Notes: generated by a model not told the origin, from the letters alone. Numbered from the stretch's first letter, positions 7,532 to 16,193 are shown. The stretch is 49,544 nucleotides of DNA from Flavobacteriaceae bacterium (GCA_021151665.1 JAGKWW010000022.1:1-49544), one strand, 5' to 3'. Numbers and translations are program-made.

Positions 7532-9403
7532 ATGTTTAATGAAGTTTATGATGTTATTGTTGTAGGGGCAGGCCACGCGGGAAGTGAGGCTGCTGCTGCT
7601 GCTGCAAATATGGGGGCGAAGACACTGCTGGTGACGATGAGTCTTCAAAACATCGCCCAGATGTCCTGCAATCCCGCTATGGGCGGTATTGCTAAGGGGC
7701 AGATTGTGCGTGAAATCGATGCGCTCGGAGGATATTCAGGTATTGTGACCGACCGCACGGCAATCCAATTCAGGATGCTCAACAAATCTAAAGGTCCCGC
7801 TATGTGGAGTCCGCGCGCGCAGAGCGACCGCATGCGTTTTGCAGAGGAGTGGAGAAGCATGCTTGAGCACACGCCAAATCTCGATTTTTATCAGGAAATG
7901 GTATCCGGACTGATTATAGAAAATGGAAAGGTTGCGGGAGTTCGTACATCGCTCGGTATTGAAATAAGAGCTAAGTCGGTTGTGTTGACTAATGGTACTT
8001 TTCTGAACGGGCTGATCCATATTGGGGAGAAACAGTTCGGCGGGGGCAGAGCAGGCGAGGGCGCTGCTTACGGCATTACAGAAGATTTGGTTCGTGCTGG
8101 CTTTACTGCCGGGCGGATGAAGACGGGCACTCCACCAAGGGTAGATACCCGTTCACTGGATTATTCTAAAATGATAGAGCAGCCAGGCGACGAAAACCCG
8201 GACAAGTTCTCTTATCTGGAAACAACAAAGCCGCTTCAAAAGCAGCTTTCCTGCCATATGACGTATACCTCGGAAGATGTACACAACCTGCTTCGTGAAG
8301 GGTTTGACCGGTCGCCAATGTTCAACGGCCGTATCAAGAGCCTCGGGCCGCGATACTGTCCGTCCATCGAGGACAAGATCAATCGTTTTGCCGATAAAGA
8401 TCGGCACCAGATCTTTGTGGAGCCGGAAGGATGGAATACTATTGAAGTGTATGTAAACGGATTTTCTACATCGCTTCCTGAGGATGTTCAGTTCAGGGCG
8501 CTGCGTTCTGTAGCCGGTTTTGAGAACGTAAAGTTCCTGCGTCCCGGTTATGCTATCGAATATGATTACTTTCCGCCCACGCAGCTGAAGCATACGCTTG
8601 AAACCAAATTGGTAGAGAACTTGTTCTTCGCAGGACAGATTAACGGCACCACCGGATATGAGGAAGCCGCTTCTCAAGGATTAATGGCCGGGATTAATGC
8701 GGCGCTTAAGGTACAGGATAAAGATCCGTTTATCCTGAAACGAAACGAAGCGTACATAGGTGTGCTTATAGATGACCTTATCACAAAAGGTACTGAGGAG
8801 CCCTACCGTATGTTTACTTCGAGGGCAGAGTACCGTACGCTGCTGCGTCAGGATAACGCCGACTTCCGTCTTACTCCACTGTCTTACGAGATCGGCCTTG
8901 CGAAAGAAGACCGCTTACGGAGGATGGAAAAGAAGCGTGATGAGAGTGAAGCCTTCGTAAATTTCTTCCGTGAAACTAGTGTGACTGTCGCGGAGGCCAA
9001 CCCGATACTTGAAGCAAAAGAATCTGCGCCGATTACGCAAAACGATAAAATGTTTAAGGTGTTTTCCCGCCCTCAGATAGAGTTGGACGACATACTTAAG
9101 TTTGAAAAAGTGCAGGAGTATATCCGGGAACATGACCTTGACCGTGAAGTGATCGAGCAGGCTGAGATCCAGGTGAAGTATTCCGGCTATATAGAGAAGG
9201 AAAAGAATAATGCGGATAAGCTCAATAGGCTGGAGGATGTAAAAATCCCGGAAGGTTTCGATTACGATAAGATAAAGTCATTATCCTTCGAAGCCAGGGA
9301 AAAAATGAAAAAGATTCGTCCCGTAACAATTTCTCAGGCGTCGCGCATAAGCGGGGTATCGCCAAGCGATGTCTCGGTGCTGTTAATACACATGGGCCGA
9401 TGA
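7532..9403 (+). CDS. mnmG: tRNA uridine-5-carboxymethylaminomethyl modification enzyme MnmG (GidA)
   Basis: A 623-residue FAD-dependent enzyme that with MnmE installs the cmnm5 group on wobble uridine 34 of certain tRNAs. The dinucleotide-binding motif GAGHAG is at 12-17, and the family signature 'GMKTGTPPR'-like stretch (GRMKTGTPPRVDTRSLD) follows around residue 200. 'GQINGTTGYEEAASQGL' near 370 is the second MnmG signature. The C-terminal helical MnmE/tRNA-binding domain ends in 'ISGVSPSDVSVLLIHM'. Length is normal. In many bacteria gidA lies near the origin and parABS, in keeping with the parS-like sites flanking it. Its stop overlaps the next gene by 4 bp (ATGA). Confidence 0.98.
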   Translation: MFNEVYDVIVVGAGHAGSEAAAAAANMGAKTLLVTMSLQNIAQMSCNPAMGGIAKGQIVREIDALGGYSGIVTDRTAIQFRMLNKSKGPAMWSPRAQSDRMRFAEEWRSMLEHTPNLDFYQEMVSGLIIENGKVAGVRTSLGIEIRAKSVVLTNGTFLNGLIHIGEKQFGGGRAGEGAAYGITEDLVRAGFTAGRMKTGTPPRVDTRSLDYSKMIEQPGDENPDKFSYLETTKPLQKQLSCHMTYTSEDVHNLLREGFDRSPMFNGRIKSLGPRYCPSIEDKINRFADKDRHQIFVEPEGWNTIEVYVNGFSTSLPEDVQFRALRSVAGFENVKFLRPGYAIEYDYFPPTQLKHTLETKLVENLFFAGQINGTTGYEEAASQGLMAGINAALKVQDKDPFILKRNEAYIGVLIDDLITKGTEEPYRMFTSRAEYRTLLRQDNADFRLTPLSYEIGLAKEDRLRRMEKKRDESEAFVNFFRETSVTVAEANPILEAKESAPITQNDKMFKVFSRPQIELDDILKFEKVQEYIREHDLDREVIEQAEIQVKYSGYIEKEKNNADKLNRLEDVKIPEGFDYDKIKSLSFEAREKMKKIRPVTISQASRISGVSPSDVSVLLIHMGR

Positions 9404-9918
9404 TTAAATTGTTTCACGTGGAACGTAAGGAATATGCGAAGCTAGTGCTAATTTTGGCATTAGCTTTTGCCGTTTTTGCTTCTTGCGTTACGCCAAGGCA
9501 CACCATCGATGTGTCAGACTTTATTTTATTGCCCAACGGAAAGGAAGTGCCAGGAAAGCAAAAAGGCCTGACCGCTTTTATTTTCGAGAACAATCCGCGA
9601 AAAATTCCGTTTAACCAATATATCGCAGATAAGTACAATCTCGGGTCTTATAACGAGGTCGAATATTGGGTGCCGATAGAAGGGCAGCGGTTTAAGATCA
9701 TGCTATACGAGAATGCAGAACTCGAAAAGTATTTCGATGTCTCTTCGTTCGCCGTTTCTACTGTAGAGCCTGATATTAACGTGGTAGGATCGAAAGCCAA
9801 ATTCCTGGCTATTTCGGTAATTGACGAGTATAACGAAGACTGCCTTTCCGAAAGTTCACTGTATCAGCCAATGATACTTTCCTATCTTAAAAAACTTAAA
9901 GACGAATACAAACATTAG
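9400..9918 (+). CDS. Uncharacterised lipoprotein with parS-encoded N-terminus
   Basis: 172 residues, function not recognised. Residues 13-28 are hydrophobic and end at a lipobox-like 'FASC' with Cys29, so it is probably a lipoprotein. The n-region is unusually long (12 residues) because the start codon overlaps the mnmG stop (ATGA) and codons 4-9 (LFHVER) are written by a parS-like site. The mature part is a mixed alpha/beta protein with no motif I can name. An alternative would be a later start, but no good ATG precedes the hydrophobic core. Translational coupling to mnmG and a 3-bp gap to the methyltransferase suggest a single operon. Confidence 0.75.
   Translation: MIKLFHVERKEYAKLVLILALAFAVFASCVTPRHTIDVSDFILLPNGKEVPGKQKGLTAFIFENNPRKIPFNQYIADKYNLGSYNEVEYWVPIEGQRFKIMLYENAELEKYFDVSSFAVSTVEPDINVVGSKAKFLAISVIDEYNEDCLSESSLYQPMILSYLKKLKDEYKH
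9410..9425. other. parS-like site 4 (start of lipoprotein gene)
   Basis: TGTTTCACGTGGAACG matches TGTTNCACGTGNAACA except for the last base. It lies 1.9 kb from site 3, inside codons 4-9 of the lipoprotein gene. Confidence 0.7.
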
Positions 9919-9921
9919 TTC

Positions 9922-10770
9922 ATGAAATTTGACGCGAACGCTGTTTACCTGACAGTAAAAGACCATTCCGTATCCGGCGAAACATTTACACTCCTCATTA
10001 ATGAGGAGTTTCAGCTTTTAAAAACGTCGCCACAGCCTCCTATTGAAAACCTGGGTCGGTATTATGAAAGCGAAGACTACATTTCGCACACCGACTCTAG
10101 AAGGTCGCTATTGGAGAAGTTATACCACCTTGTAAAGGGGAAGGCACTGAAAGATAAAGTAAAGATCATCGAAAAGGCACTGGGTAGAAAAGGCGCCTTG
10201 CTTGATATTGGCGCCGGTACGGGAGATTTCCTGGTTACAGCGAAAAGTGTCGGTTGGACGGTTGCCGGTTATGAACCGAATGACAGCGCCAGGAGTATTG
10301 CACAAGGTAAAGGTATTTCATTCGCGGAATCTATAGAGGCGATTGCAGACAACACCTACGATGTGGTTACAATGTGGCATGTACTGGAACATGTTCCCGA
10401 TGTCGCACAACAAATAGCGCATCTGAAACGAATCGTCAAACACGATGGTATTATTATTATAGCGGTGCCTAACTACAAATCTTTCGATGCACAATATTAT
10501 GGGCCTTACTGGGCTGCTTATGATGTGCCGAGACATCTCTGGCACTTTTCTGCGACTGCTATAAAAACACTTTTTGGAGCACGGGGTATGCAGGTAGTAG
10601 ATATTTTACCGATGAAGTTCGACAGCTACTATGTGAGCCTTCTTTCGGAAAAGTACAAAACAGGAAAAATGAGTTATCCCAAAGCCTTTTTAACAGGATG
10701 GCGTTCAAACAGGGCTGCAGCACGTTCAGGCGAGTATTCCTCGTTGATTTACATAATAAAAATGGCTTAA
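9922..10770 (+). CDS. Class I SAM-dependent methyltransferase
   Basis: 282 residues. Motif I DIGAGTG at 95-101 followed by the acidic loop 'GYEPN' (116-120) and 'MWHVLEHVPD' at 151-160 define a class I (Methyltransf_23/UbiE-like) SAM methyltransferase. Residues 1-90 form an N-terminal extension with 'LGRYYESEDYISHTD', also seen in methyltransferases acting on small molecules or cell-surface sugars. The substrate cannot be read from sequence. It lies 3 bp after the lipoprotein gene and is the last gene of the ybeY-mnmG run; a 227-bp AT-rich gap with a promoter follows. No terminator hairpin is evident after it. Confidence 0.88.
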   Translation: MKFDANAVYLTVKDHSVSGETFTLLINEEFQLLKTSPQPPIENLGRYYESEDYISHTDSRRSLLEKLYHLVKGKALKDKVKIIEKALGRKGALLDIGAGTGDFLVTAKSVGWTVAGYEPNDSARSIAQGKGISFAESIEAIADNTYDVVTMWHVLEHVPDVAQQIAHLKRIVKHDGIIIIAVPNYKSFDAQYYGPYWAAYDVPRHLWHFSATAIKTLFGARGMQVVDILPMKFDSYYVSLLSEKYKTGKMSYPKAFLTGWRSNRAAARSGEYSSLIYIIKMA

Positions 10771-10949
10771 AATCAAAATAAGGCGTTTTAAGCGATTTTT
10801 TATGGTTAAAACATCCAAGCATATTACCTGTTTTAAAAAGTCGATCTTACGGAGTTTATTTAAGCCGTTTTTAATTGATTCAAACTATAATAACTCCCGA
10901 TTTGATAATTTTAAGCTATGCGTTGTTTTTTGCTAAAAAGATCCCTGTT

Positions 10950-10979
10950 TTGATACTTTGCAACTAATCATTACTTTTA
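10950..10979 (+). promoter_or_regulatory. Promoter of the OmpH-like gene
   Basis: TTG at 10950-10952, 19-bp spacer, then TACTTTTA at 10972-10979 (one mismatch to TAnnTTTG). Spacing and location 18 bp before the ATG fit a Bacteroidota housekeeping promoter. Confidence 0.55.
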
Positions 10980-10997
10980 CACAAAATTAAACACAAG

Positions 10998-11576
10998 ATG
11001 AAAAAAACACTTTTGATACTGGGCCTTGCCCTTTCACTTTTCGCCTGCAACAAAGACAACACCACTTCGTCTGCCTCAGGATTTAAAACCGCTTATGTAG
11101 ATACCCAGAAATTGATGAAGGATTCAAAAGAGCTTCAGGAATTGGAAGATAAGAGCAAAGTGAAAAGCGAAGAAATGGGACGTGAGCTTGATGGTAAAGT
11201 GCAGCAACTTAAAATGGACTATGCTGCCGCTCAAAACGAAGCCGGTACAAAAGGGCCACAGTGGGCACAGTTAAAAGCACAGGAGCTTCAAAAGAGACAA
11301 GCAGAGCTTGCACAGCGCGAGCAGGAGATCATGAAGTCGCTCCAGGACGAGTTCGGTGTAAAAAGGGATTCGGCGGTAAGCAAAATGAGGAAGTATATCA
11401 AAGACTACGGCAAGAAAAACGGTTACGATTACATTTACGGTACCGGCGACTCTGCTAATATCCTTTATGCCAAAGACGGCCAGGACATTACCGACAAAAT
11501 CATAAAAGAAATAAACGACAATTACAAAGGCTCTGAAGGTTCGGCAATTGCGCCGGCACAGGAGGACAAAAAATAG
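10998..11576 (+). CDS. OmpH/Skp-family periplasmic lipoprotein
   Basis: 192 residues. The N-terminus has a short basic start, hydrophobic core and lipobox 'LFAC' with Cys17. The mature protein carries the Skp/OmpH pattern: a beta strand ('TAYVDTQKLM'), then a long Glu/Lys/Gln-rich helical hairpin (about 45-135), then a returning strand ('YDYIYGTGDSANILYAKDGQDITDKIIKEIN'). OmpH-family proteins are periplasmic chaperones for outer-membrane proteins; the lipid anchor is a Bacteroidota variation. The gene has its own promoter and terminator and so is monocistronic, unlike skp of enterobacteria beside bamA. Confidence 0.88.
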   Translation: MKKTLLILGLALSLFACNKDNTTSSASGFKTAYVDTQKLMKDSKELQELEDKSKVKSEEMGRELDGKVQQLKMDYAAAQNEAGTKGPQWAQLKAQELQKRQAELAQREQEIMKSLQDEFGVKRDSAVSKMRKYIKDYGKKNGYDYIYGTGDSANILYAKDGQDITDKIIKEINDNYKGSEGSAIAPAQEDKK

Positions 11577-11599
11577 TAACTGTCTTAGTAATAATATTT

Positions 11600-11627
11600 A
11601 ATGCCCCTTGTAGAGGGGCATTTTTTT
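11600..11627 (+). terminator. Terminator of the OmpH-like gene
   Basis: Stem AATGCCCCT / AGGGGCATT (11600-11622) with loop TGTAG and a run of T residues to 11627, just downstream of the stop at 11576. Confidence 0.9.
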
Positions 11628-11697
11628 ATTAGAAAATTTTCTACGTAAATGAGAATCAAATCTATTTTGCGTACTTTGCAACGATAAATTATCTGCC

Positions 11698-13977
11698 ATG
11701 GAATCGTTATCTGCCGCCGCCGAATATACGTTACGCTTTATAAACCAGACGGGTAAATCTATTTTCCTGACCGGGAAAGCGGGCACGGGAAAAACCACGC
11801 TTTTGCGCGAGATTATCCGCACCACGCATAAGAACGTAGTGGTGGTAGCCCCTACCGGTATAGCAGCGCTAAATGCTGGCGGTGTCACGATACATTCCAT
11901 GTTCCAGTTGCCGTTTGCAGCCTTCCTGCCGGTAAATAACATTCCTTTTAGTAGCGAGGGCTCGGTAAAATTTGAGACACGTGACAGCCTGCGACGTCAT
12001 TTCCGGATGCGGTATGACAAGCAGCAAGTGATCCAAAACCTTGAGCTGTTGGTAATTGACGAGGTGAGTATGCTTCGCGCCGACCTGCTGGACGCCATAG
12101 ACTTTATGCTTCGAAGTACCCGGCGCAAAGACAGGCCTTTTGGCGGGGTACAGGTGCTGTACATCGGTGACCTTTTGCAATTGCCGCCAGTGGTTAAGAA
12201 TGAGGAATGGGAGGCGCTGAAACACTATTACCGTGGCAAGTTCTTTTTTCATTCGCACGCCGTTGCGCAGGATCCGCCCTTGTATATTGAGCTTACAAAA
12301 ATATACCGCCAGAGTGATGAACGGTTTATTGATGTTCTCAACAACCTCAGGAACAATGTGGTTACGGCCAAAGACCTCGCCATCTTAAACGAATTTGTAA
12401 AGCCGGATTTCAATCCGCCTAAAGAGGGTGGCTATATCACCCTGACCACGCACAATGCTAAAGCAGATGCGATGAACGCCAAAGCGCTTGAGTCACTTGA
12501 AGGTCAGGAATTTGTATTTTACCCGGATATCGTAGATGATTTTCCCGAAAAGATCTTCCCGGTAGATTATGAATTTAAACTAAAAGAAGGCGCCCAGGTA
12601 ATGTTTATTAAGAACGACCCTTCGCCCGAGAAGAATTATTTTAATGGTAAGATCGGTATTATCCACTCATTAGCCGATGGCGAGATACTCGTTCGGTTTC
12701 CGGAAGATGGAAAGATCATTGAAGCCGAACGCTATGAATGGCAGAACATCAGGTACACGGTAGACGAATCTACCAAGGAGATAAAAGAGGAAGTGCTGGG
12801 CACCTATACCCATTATCCGCTTCGGCTGGCATGGGCAATCACGGTTCACAAAAGCCAGGGACTCACCTTTGACCGCGCAATACTTGACGTAACAAACGTT
12901 TTTATGCCGGGACAGGCCTACGTTGCCCTGTCGCGTTTACGTTCGTTAGAGGGGCTTATTTTGCTTTCTCCGATGCAGATGAACGGCATTTCGAATGATG
13001 CTGATGTAATGGATTACTCGTCGATGCGTTCTGACGAGGAGGCGCTGGAAGCTTCGCTGCATGGCGAAACGCTCAGGTTTGCGGCTGGTTTTCTCAAAGA
13101 TGCCTTTTCATTTGCCGAGTTGGCGCAGTTCTGGCAAAAGCATAAGATGAGCTACCTGCAGGAAGGGAGCAAAGCCCTAAAGCAGGCATACCGGCAATGG
13201 GCACACAAGCATGAAGATGCACTATATGGGCTGCTTGACGCATCGGGCAAGTTCGCAAAACAGCTGGACAACCTGTTTGCACAGGCATCTCCAGACCTTG
13301 GTTTTGTAAAGGAAAGAGTAGAGGCGGCGTATGGCTACTTTTTTCCGGTGCTCGATAAGATAGCCACAGCCTTGCTGCATGCGATGGAAGAGGTCCGCAG
13401 GCAAAAGCGGGCCAAAGGCTTTTATGATGAGTTGGCCGAACTGGAAGAAGTCCACACCGCTGCAGTGCTGCACCTTATGAAGGCAAAGCAGATGGCAAGG
13501 CTGCTGGCAGACGGCAAAGATATCAGCCGGGAGAACCTCATTACCAAAGAAATTTCCGGGTACCGCGCCGCCAAGCTTGATGCAATACGCCTGATCCTGA
13601 AACAGAGTCCGGTAACAATCATCGAGGAAGACAATGAGGATTATCTCCCTCAACGCGCAGCCAAAGGCAAGAAGGAGCCTAAGAAGTCTACTTACGAAGA
13701 AACGTATGAACTTTGGCAGCAAAAGCTTTCGATTGAACAAATTGCAATGCGCCGAAAGCTTACCGACACGACCATTTGCAGCCATATTGCGAAGATTATC
13801 GAGTCGGGAAAAATAAAGATCACAGAGGTGCTGCCGGAAGACAAGATCCGGGCGCTTGAAAAAGTTTTTGGGGGCTATACAGACGAGTCGCTTTCTCCCT
13901 TGAAAGAGAAAGTAGGGGATGAGTTCACCTGGGGCGAACTCAGGCTCTTCCGGTCGTCACAACTGGCAAAAGCTTAA
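11698..13977 (+). CDS. PIF1-like helicase with C-terminal helix-turn-helix
   Basis: 759 residues. The superfamily 1B helicase core begins at once: Walker A GKAGTGKTT (26-34), 'APTGIAALNAGGVTIHSMF' (51-69) as in PIF1 and RecD2, Walker B 'LLVIDEVSM' with DE at 121-122, and late motifs 'TVHKSQGLTFDRAILD' and 'QAYVALSRLRS' near 380-420. The helical second half (about 470-650) has no name I can give. The C-terminus (about 670-710: 'STYEETYELWQQKLSIEQIAMRRKLTDTTICSHIAKIIESGKIKI') is a helix-turn-helix of the kind found at RecQ C-termini. Likely a 5'-3' DNA helicase in repair or replication fork handling. The last 4 bp overlap the convergent DoxX gene. Confidence 0.9.
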   Translation: MESLSAAAEYTLRFINQTGKSIFLTGKAGTGKTTLLREIIRTTHKNVVVVAPTGIAALNAGGVTIHSMFQLPFAAFLPVNNIPFSSEGSVKFETRDSLRRHFRMRYDKQQVIQNLELLVIDEVSMLRADLLDAIDFMLRSTRRKDRPFGGVQVLYIGDLLQLPPVVKNEEWEALKHYYRGKFFFHSHAVAQDPPLYIELTKIYRQSDERFIDVLNNLRNNVVTAKDLAILNEFVKPDFNPPKEGGYITLTTHNAKADAMNAKALESLEGQEFVFYPDIVDDFPEKIFPVDYEFKLKEGAQVMFIKNDPSPEKNYFNGKIGIIHSLADGEILVRFPEDGKIIEAERYEWQNIRYTVDESTKEIKEEVLGTYTHYPLRLAWAITVHKSQGLTFDRAILDVTNVFMPGQAYVALSRLRSLEGLILLSPMQMNGISNDADVMDYSSMRSDEEALEASLHGETLRFAAGFLKDAFSFAELAQFWQKHKMSYLQEGSKALKQAYRQWAHKHEDALYGLLDASGKFAKQLDNLFAQASPDLGFVKERVEAAYGYFFPVLDKIATALLHAMEEVRRQKRAKGFYDELAELEEVHTAAVLHLMKAKQMARLLADGKDISRENLITKEISGYRAAKLDAIRLILKQSPVTIIEEDNEDYLPQRAAKGKKEPKKSTYEETYELWQQKLSIEQIAMRRKLTDTTICSHIAKIIESGKIKITEVLPEDKIRALEKVFGGYTDESLSPLKEKVGDEFTWGELRLFRSSQLAKA

Positions 13978-14360
13978 GCTGCCAGCCAGTGCAGCAGGAT
14001 AAGCACAGGAATAAAGTAAATTACGATAGTGCGGGCGCCGTCATAATCTTTCGCAATACGCTGGCCCAGCAAGAGAACAAGCAGCGTCACCGCCGAAAGC
14101 ACCGCGGCCCAGTAGGCAAATTCATTCCCTTCGCCCATCAGTATCTTGATGATGCCTATTACCGAGAAAGCGCCGGCCAGTATTTCGAGGAATACCACGA
14201 CCATAAGCGATTGCGGCACGACATTTTTTAAGGGCGTTGCTGCGAAATGGCCCTTGAGCCATTCTATATTCCCTTTCCAGTCGACAACTTTGTCGTAGCC
14301 GGATTGTATGAAAGTAATGCCCAGGAAGGCGAGTACGATAATGATGGCGGTGTCTGTCAT
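13974..14360 (-). CDS. DoxX-family membrane protein
   Basis: 128 residues with four hydrophobic segments (about 5-25, 47-70, 78-97, 107-125) and 'FLGITFIQSGYDKVVDWKGNIEWLKGHF' near the N-terminus, the usual DoxX start ('SGxxKL'). DoxX proteins are small inner-membrane proteins, some linked to redox balance; the specific role here is unknown. The stop overlaps the convergent helicase stop within a shared CTTAAG. It starts 5 bp after the holB stop and so is the second gene of a holB-doxX operon. Confidence 0.85.
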   Translation of the reverse strand: MTDTAIIIVLAFLGITFIQSGYDKVVDWKGNIEWLKGHFAATPLKNVVPQSLMVVVFLEILAGAFSVIGIIKILMGEGNEFAYWAAVLSAVTLLVLLLGQRIAKDYDGARTIVIYFIPVLILLHWLAA

Positions 14361-14365
14361 GGTGT

Positions 14366-15511
14366 TTATTTTTTATGGATGAGCCGTGTCAGTTTTATTG
14401 ACAGGTCGGTTAATATGATCTTGGCGTTTCCGTTGCGCTCAATATGGTATAAAGCGTCAGAAAGTTCGCTAAAAATATCATTTATATTGTTACCATTTAC
14501 AAAGGGCGCAAAATTTTCGAGCTTAAACCGCTCAACATCAGGTTCCATATACACAAGGTCTTTGGCGTTGTAGTTGAGCAGCAGCGCCTGGCGGAACATA
14601 TCGATGCAGTGGTTCAGGAACTGTTTTTGCGCTTCACGGCCAATACCTGCAATCTGCTCACTCCAGGCAATAAGGTCCTGTATAGCGGCGGCATTGCCTT
14701 TGGCGCGAAATGCGGCACGCACCCATTGCACAAACCATTGGTCAAACGGTAGTCCGTCGTCGTCCTTATTCAGGATATGCAGGGCGCGGTTATAACTGCC
14801 CTGTGCGCGATGGGCTAAATTCTGGGCAAGTTTTGGTTCAATGCCTTTGGCGGTAAGTGCATCGCAGATAACCTTTTCGCTCAGCGGCCCAAAATTGAGC
14901 ACCTGGCAGCGGGAGAGTATGGTTTGCAGTATATCGGCCTCACTTTCGGCGATCAGTATAAACACTGTTTTTTGCGGGGGTTCTTCCAGGAGTTTAAGCA
15001 GTTTGTTGGAAGTCGCGATGTTCATGCGGTCGGCCATCCAGATGATCATCACCTTGTAACCACCCTCATAAGCTTTCAGCGACAGCGACTTCACGATTTC
15101 CTGCGCCTCATCAACACCTATCTGTCCCTGCTTGTTCTGTATATCGATTTTCTTATACCAGTCGAAAAGGTTGCCATAAGGTGTTTCGGTAATAAACTCG
15201 CGCCAGTGCTTTAAAAAGTTGGCGCTTACCGGATGGCTCTTTACCTCGGTAGTGGTAGCAACCGGGAAAACGAAATGCAGGTCGGGGTGCGAATAGTTCT
15301 GGAACTTCAGGTTGCACGCGGCATTGCCCCCCTCGTTATCGTTTCCTGTATTACCGCACAAAATGTACTGCGCATACGCAATAGCCATTGGCAGCGCACC
15401 GCTCCCATCGGGGCCGATAAAAAGCTGGGCATGGGGAATTCGTCCGCTGCCGGCACTTTTGGTAAGGTGGCTTTTCAGGTGTTCCTGCCCGAGAATTTCG
15501 TGGAAATGCAT
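14366..15511 (-). CDS. holB: DNA polymerase III subunit delta'
   Basis: 381 residues. Clamp-loader AAA+ protein: 'GQEHLKSHLTKSAGSGRIPHAQLFIGPDGSGAL' is the N-terminal AAA+ region, with the P-loop degenerate (GPDGSGAL has no GKT), as expected for delta', which does not hydrolyse ATP. 'SNKLLKLLEEPP' and 'TILSRCQVLNF' (SRC motif, the arginine finger) follow around 165-205. Only two Cys of the usual zinc finger (near 53-66) are clear. It loads the sliding clamp at the replisome. A -7 box abuts the start codon, so the mRNA is probably leaderless. Confidence 0.93.
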   Translation of the reverse strand: MHFHEILGQEHLKSHLTKSAGSGRIPHAQLFIGPDGSGALPMAIAYAQYILCGNTGNDNEGGNAACNLKFQNYSHPDLHFVFPVATTTEVKSHPVSANFLKHWREFITETPYGNLFDWYKKIDIQNKQGQIGVDEAQEIVKSLSLKAYEGGYKVMIIWMADRMNIATSNKLLKLLEEPPQKTVFILIAESEADILQTILSRCQVLNFGPLSEKVICDALTAKGIEPKLAQNLAHRAQGSYNRALHILNKDDDGLPFDQWFVQWVRAAFRAKGNAAAIQDLIAWSEQIAGIGREAQKQFLNHCIDMFRQALLLNYNAKDLVYMEPDVERFKLENFAPFVNGNNINDIFSELSDALYHIERNGNAKIILTDLSIKLTRLIHKK

Positions 15512-15515
15512 GCGG

Positions 15516-15523
15516 CAAAGATA
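15516..15523 (-). promoter_or_regulatory. Promoter -7 box of holB
   Basis: TATCTTTG on the minus strand, perfect consensus, ending only 4 bp before the ATG at 15511. Transcription would start at or next to the A of the start codon. Confidence 0.55.
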
Positions 15524-15537
15524 GGTAAATAGCTGCT

Positions 15538-15993
15538 TTATTGGCTGTCGCTTTGTTCACTATCCCTCACGTCTTCCTCTATTTCAGCTTGAACCATACT
15601 TATAGCAAAAAATATATACAATGTGGCTACAAAAATCAATATCTGCAATAGGATTATCCATTGAGGTACTAAGGATGTTGTTGCTAATATTGAGAAAAAG
15701 ATTAATGACGGCACAAGTGAAAACACTATTAATATAGCAATAAATGCACCCAATGAATAAACTTTAACGTCTGACTTTTTGTTTTGCGCCTTACCGGTTA
15801 AATGAATTAGTTTAATAATTATTTGACCAGAAATAACTGAGGAGGTTAGAGAAAATTCGGGTTGGTATAAAAGAACGGAAAGTTTTTGCTGAAATGCAAA
15901 AACAATAGTCAAAACTAGAAAGGGCAATAATATCAATAGTATCTCTCCAAGTGCATAAGCACGGAACTCACCTCTATTACCTTGTTTCGCCAT
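15538..15993 (-). CDS. Uncharacterised multi-pass membrane protein
   Basis: 151 residues, not recognised. Hydrophobic segments lie at about 15-34, 48-66 (weak), 81-104 and 109-132, with an acidic soluble tail (EIEEDVRDSEQSDSQ). Basic residues near the start ('MAKQGNRGEFRAYALG') fit a cytoplasmic N-terminus. The region is more AT-rich than its neighbours and the gene sits alone between holB and the pgk promoter, which suggests an accessory, lineage-specific gene. The open frame and the membrane pattern support it being real; no homology was seen. Confidence 0.6.
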   Translation of the reverse strand: MAKQGNRGEFRAYALGEILLILLPFLVLTIVFAFQQKLSVLLYQPEFSLTSSVISGQIIIKLIHLTGKAQNKKSDVKVYSLGAFIAILIVFSLVPSLIFFSILATTSLVPQWIILLQILIFVATLYIFFAISMVQAEIEEDVRDSEQSDSQ

Positions 15994-16122
15994 TTGTTAA
16001 TTTTAAGATCAACAATATTACAAATTTTTTCCATTTTACGGCAAAATAAAAATTTAACACACAAGTAAACACCTGTAAATGAAATTTATACACTACTATT
16101 GCAATTGTTTTTACACAGAAAA

Positions 16123-16155
16123 TTGGGTATTTATTAACATAAACGGCTATATTTG
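16123..16155 (+). promoter_or_regulatory. Promoter of pgk
   Basis: Perfect -7 box TATATTTG at 16148-16155, with a TTG at 16123-16125 at a rather long 22-bp spacing. It implies a leader of about 30 nt to the ATG at 16194. Confidence 0.6.
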
Positions 16156-16193
16156 CAATTCGCCAAACCTTAATGCAACTTAAAACAACCCGG

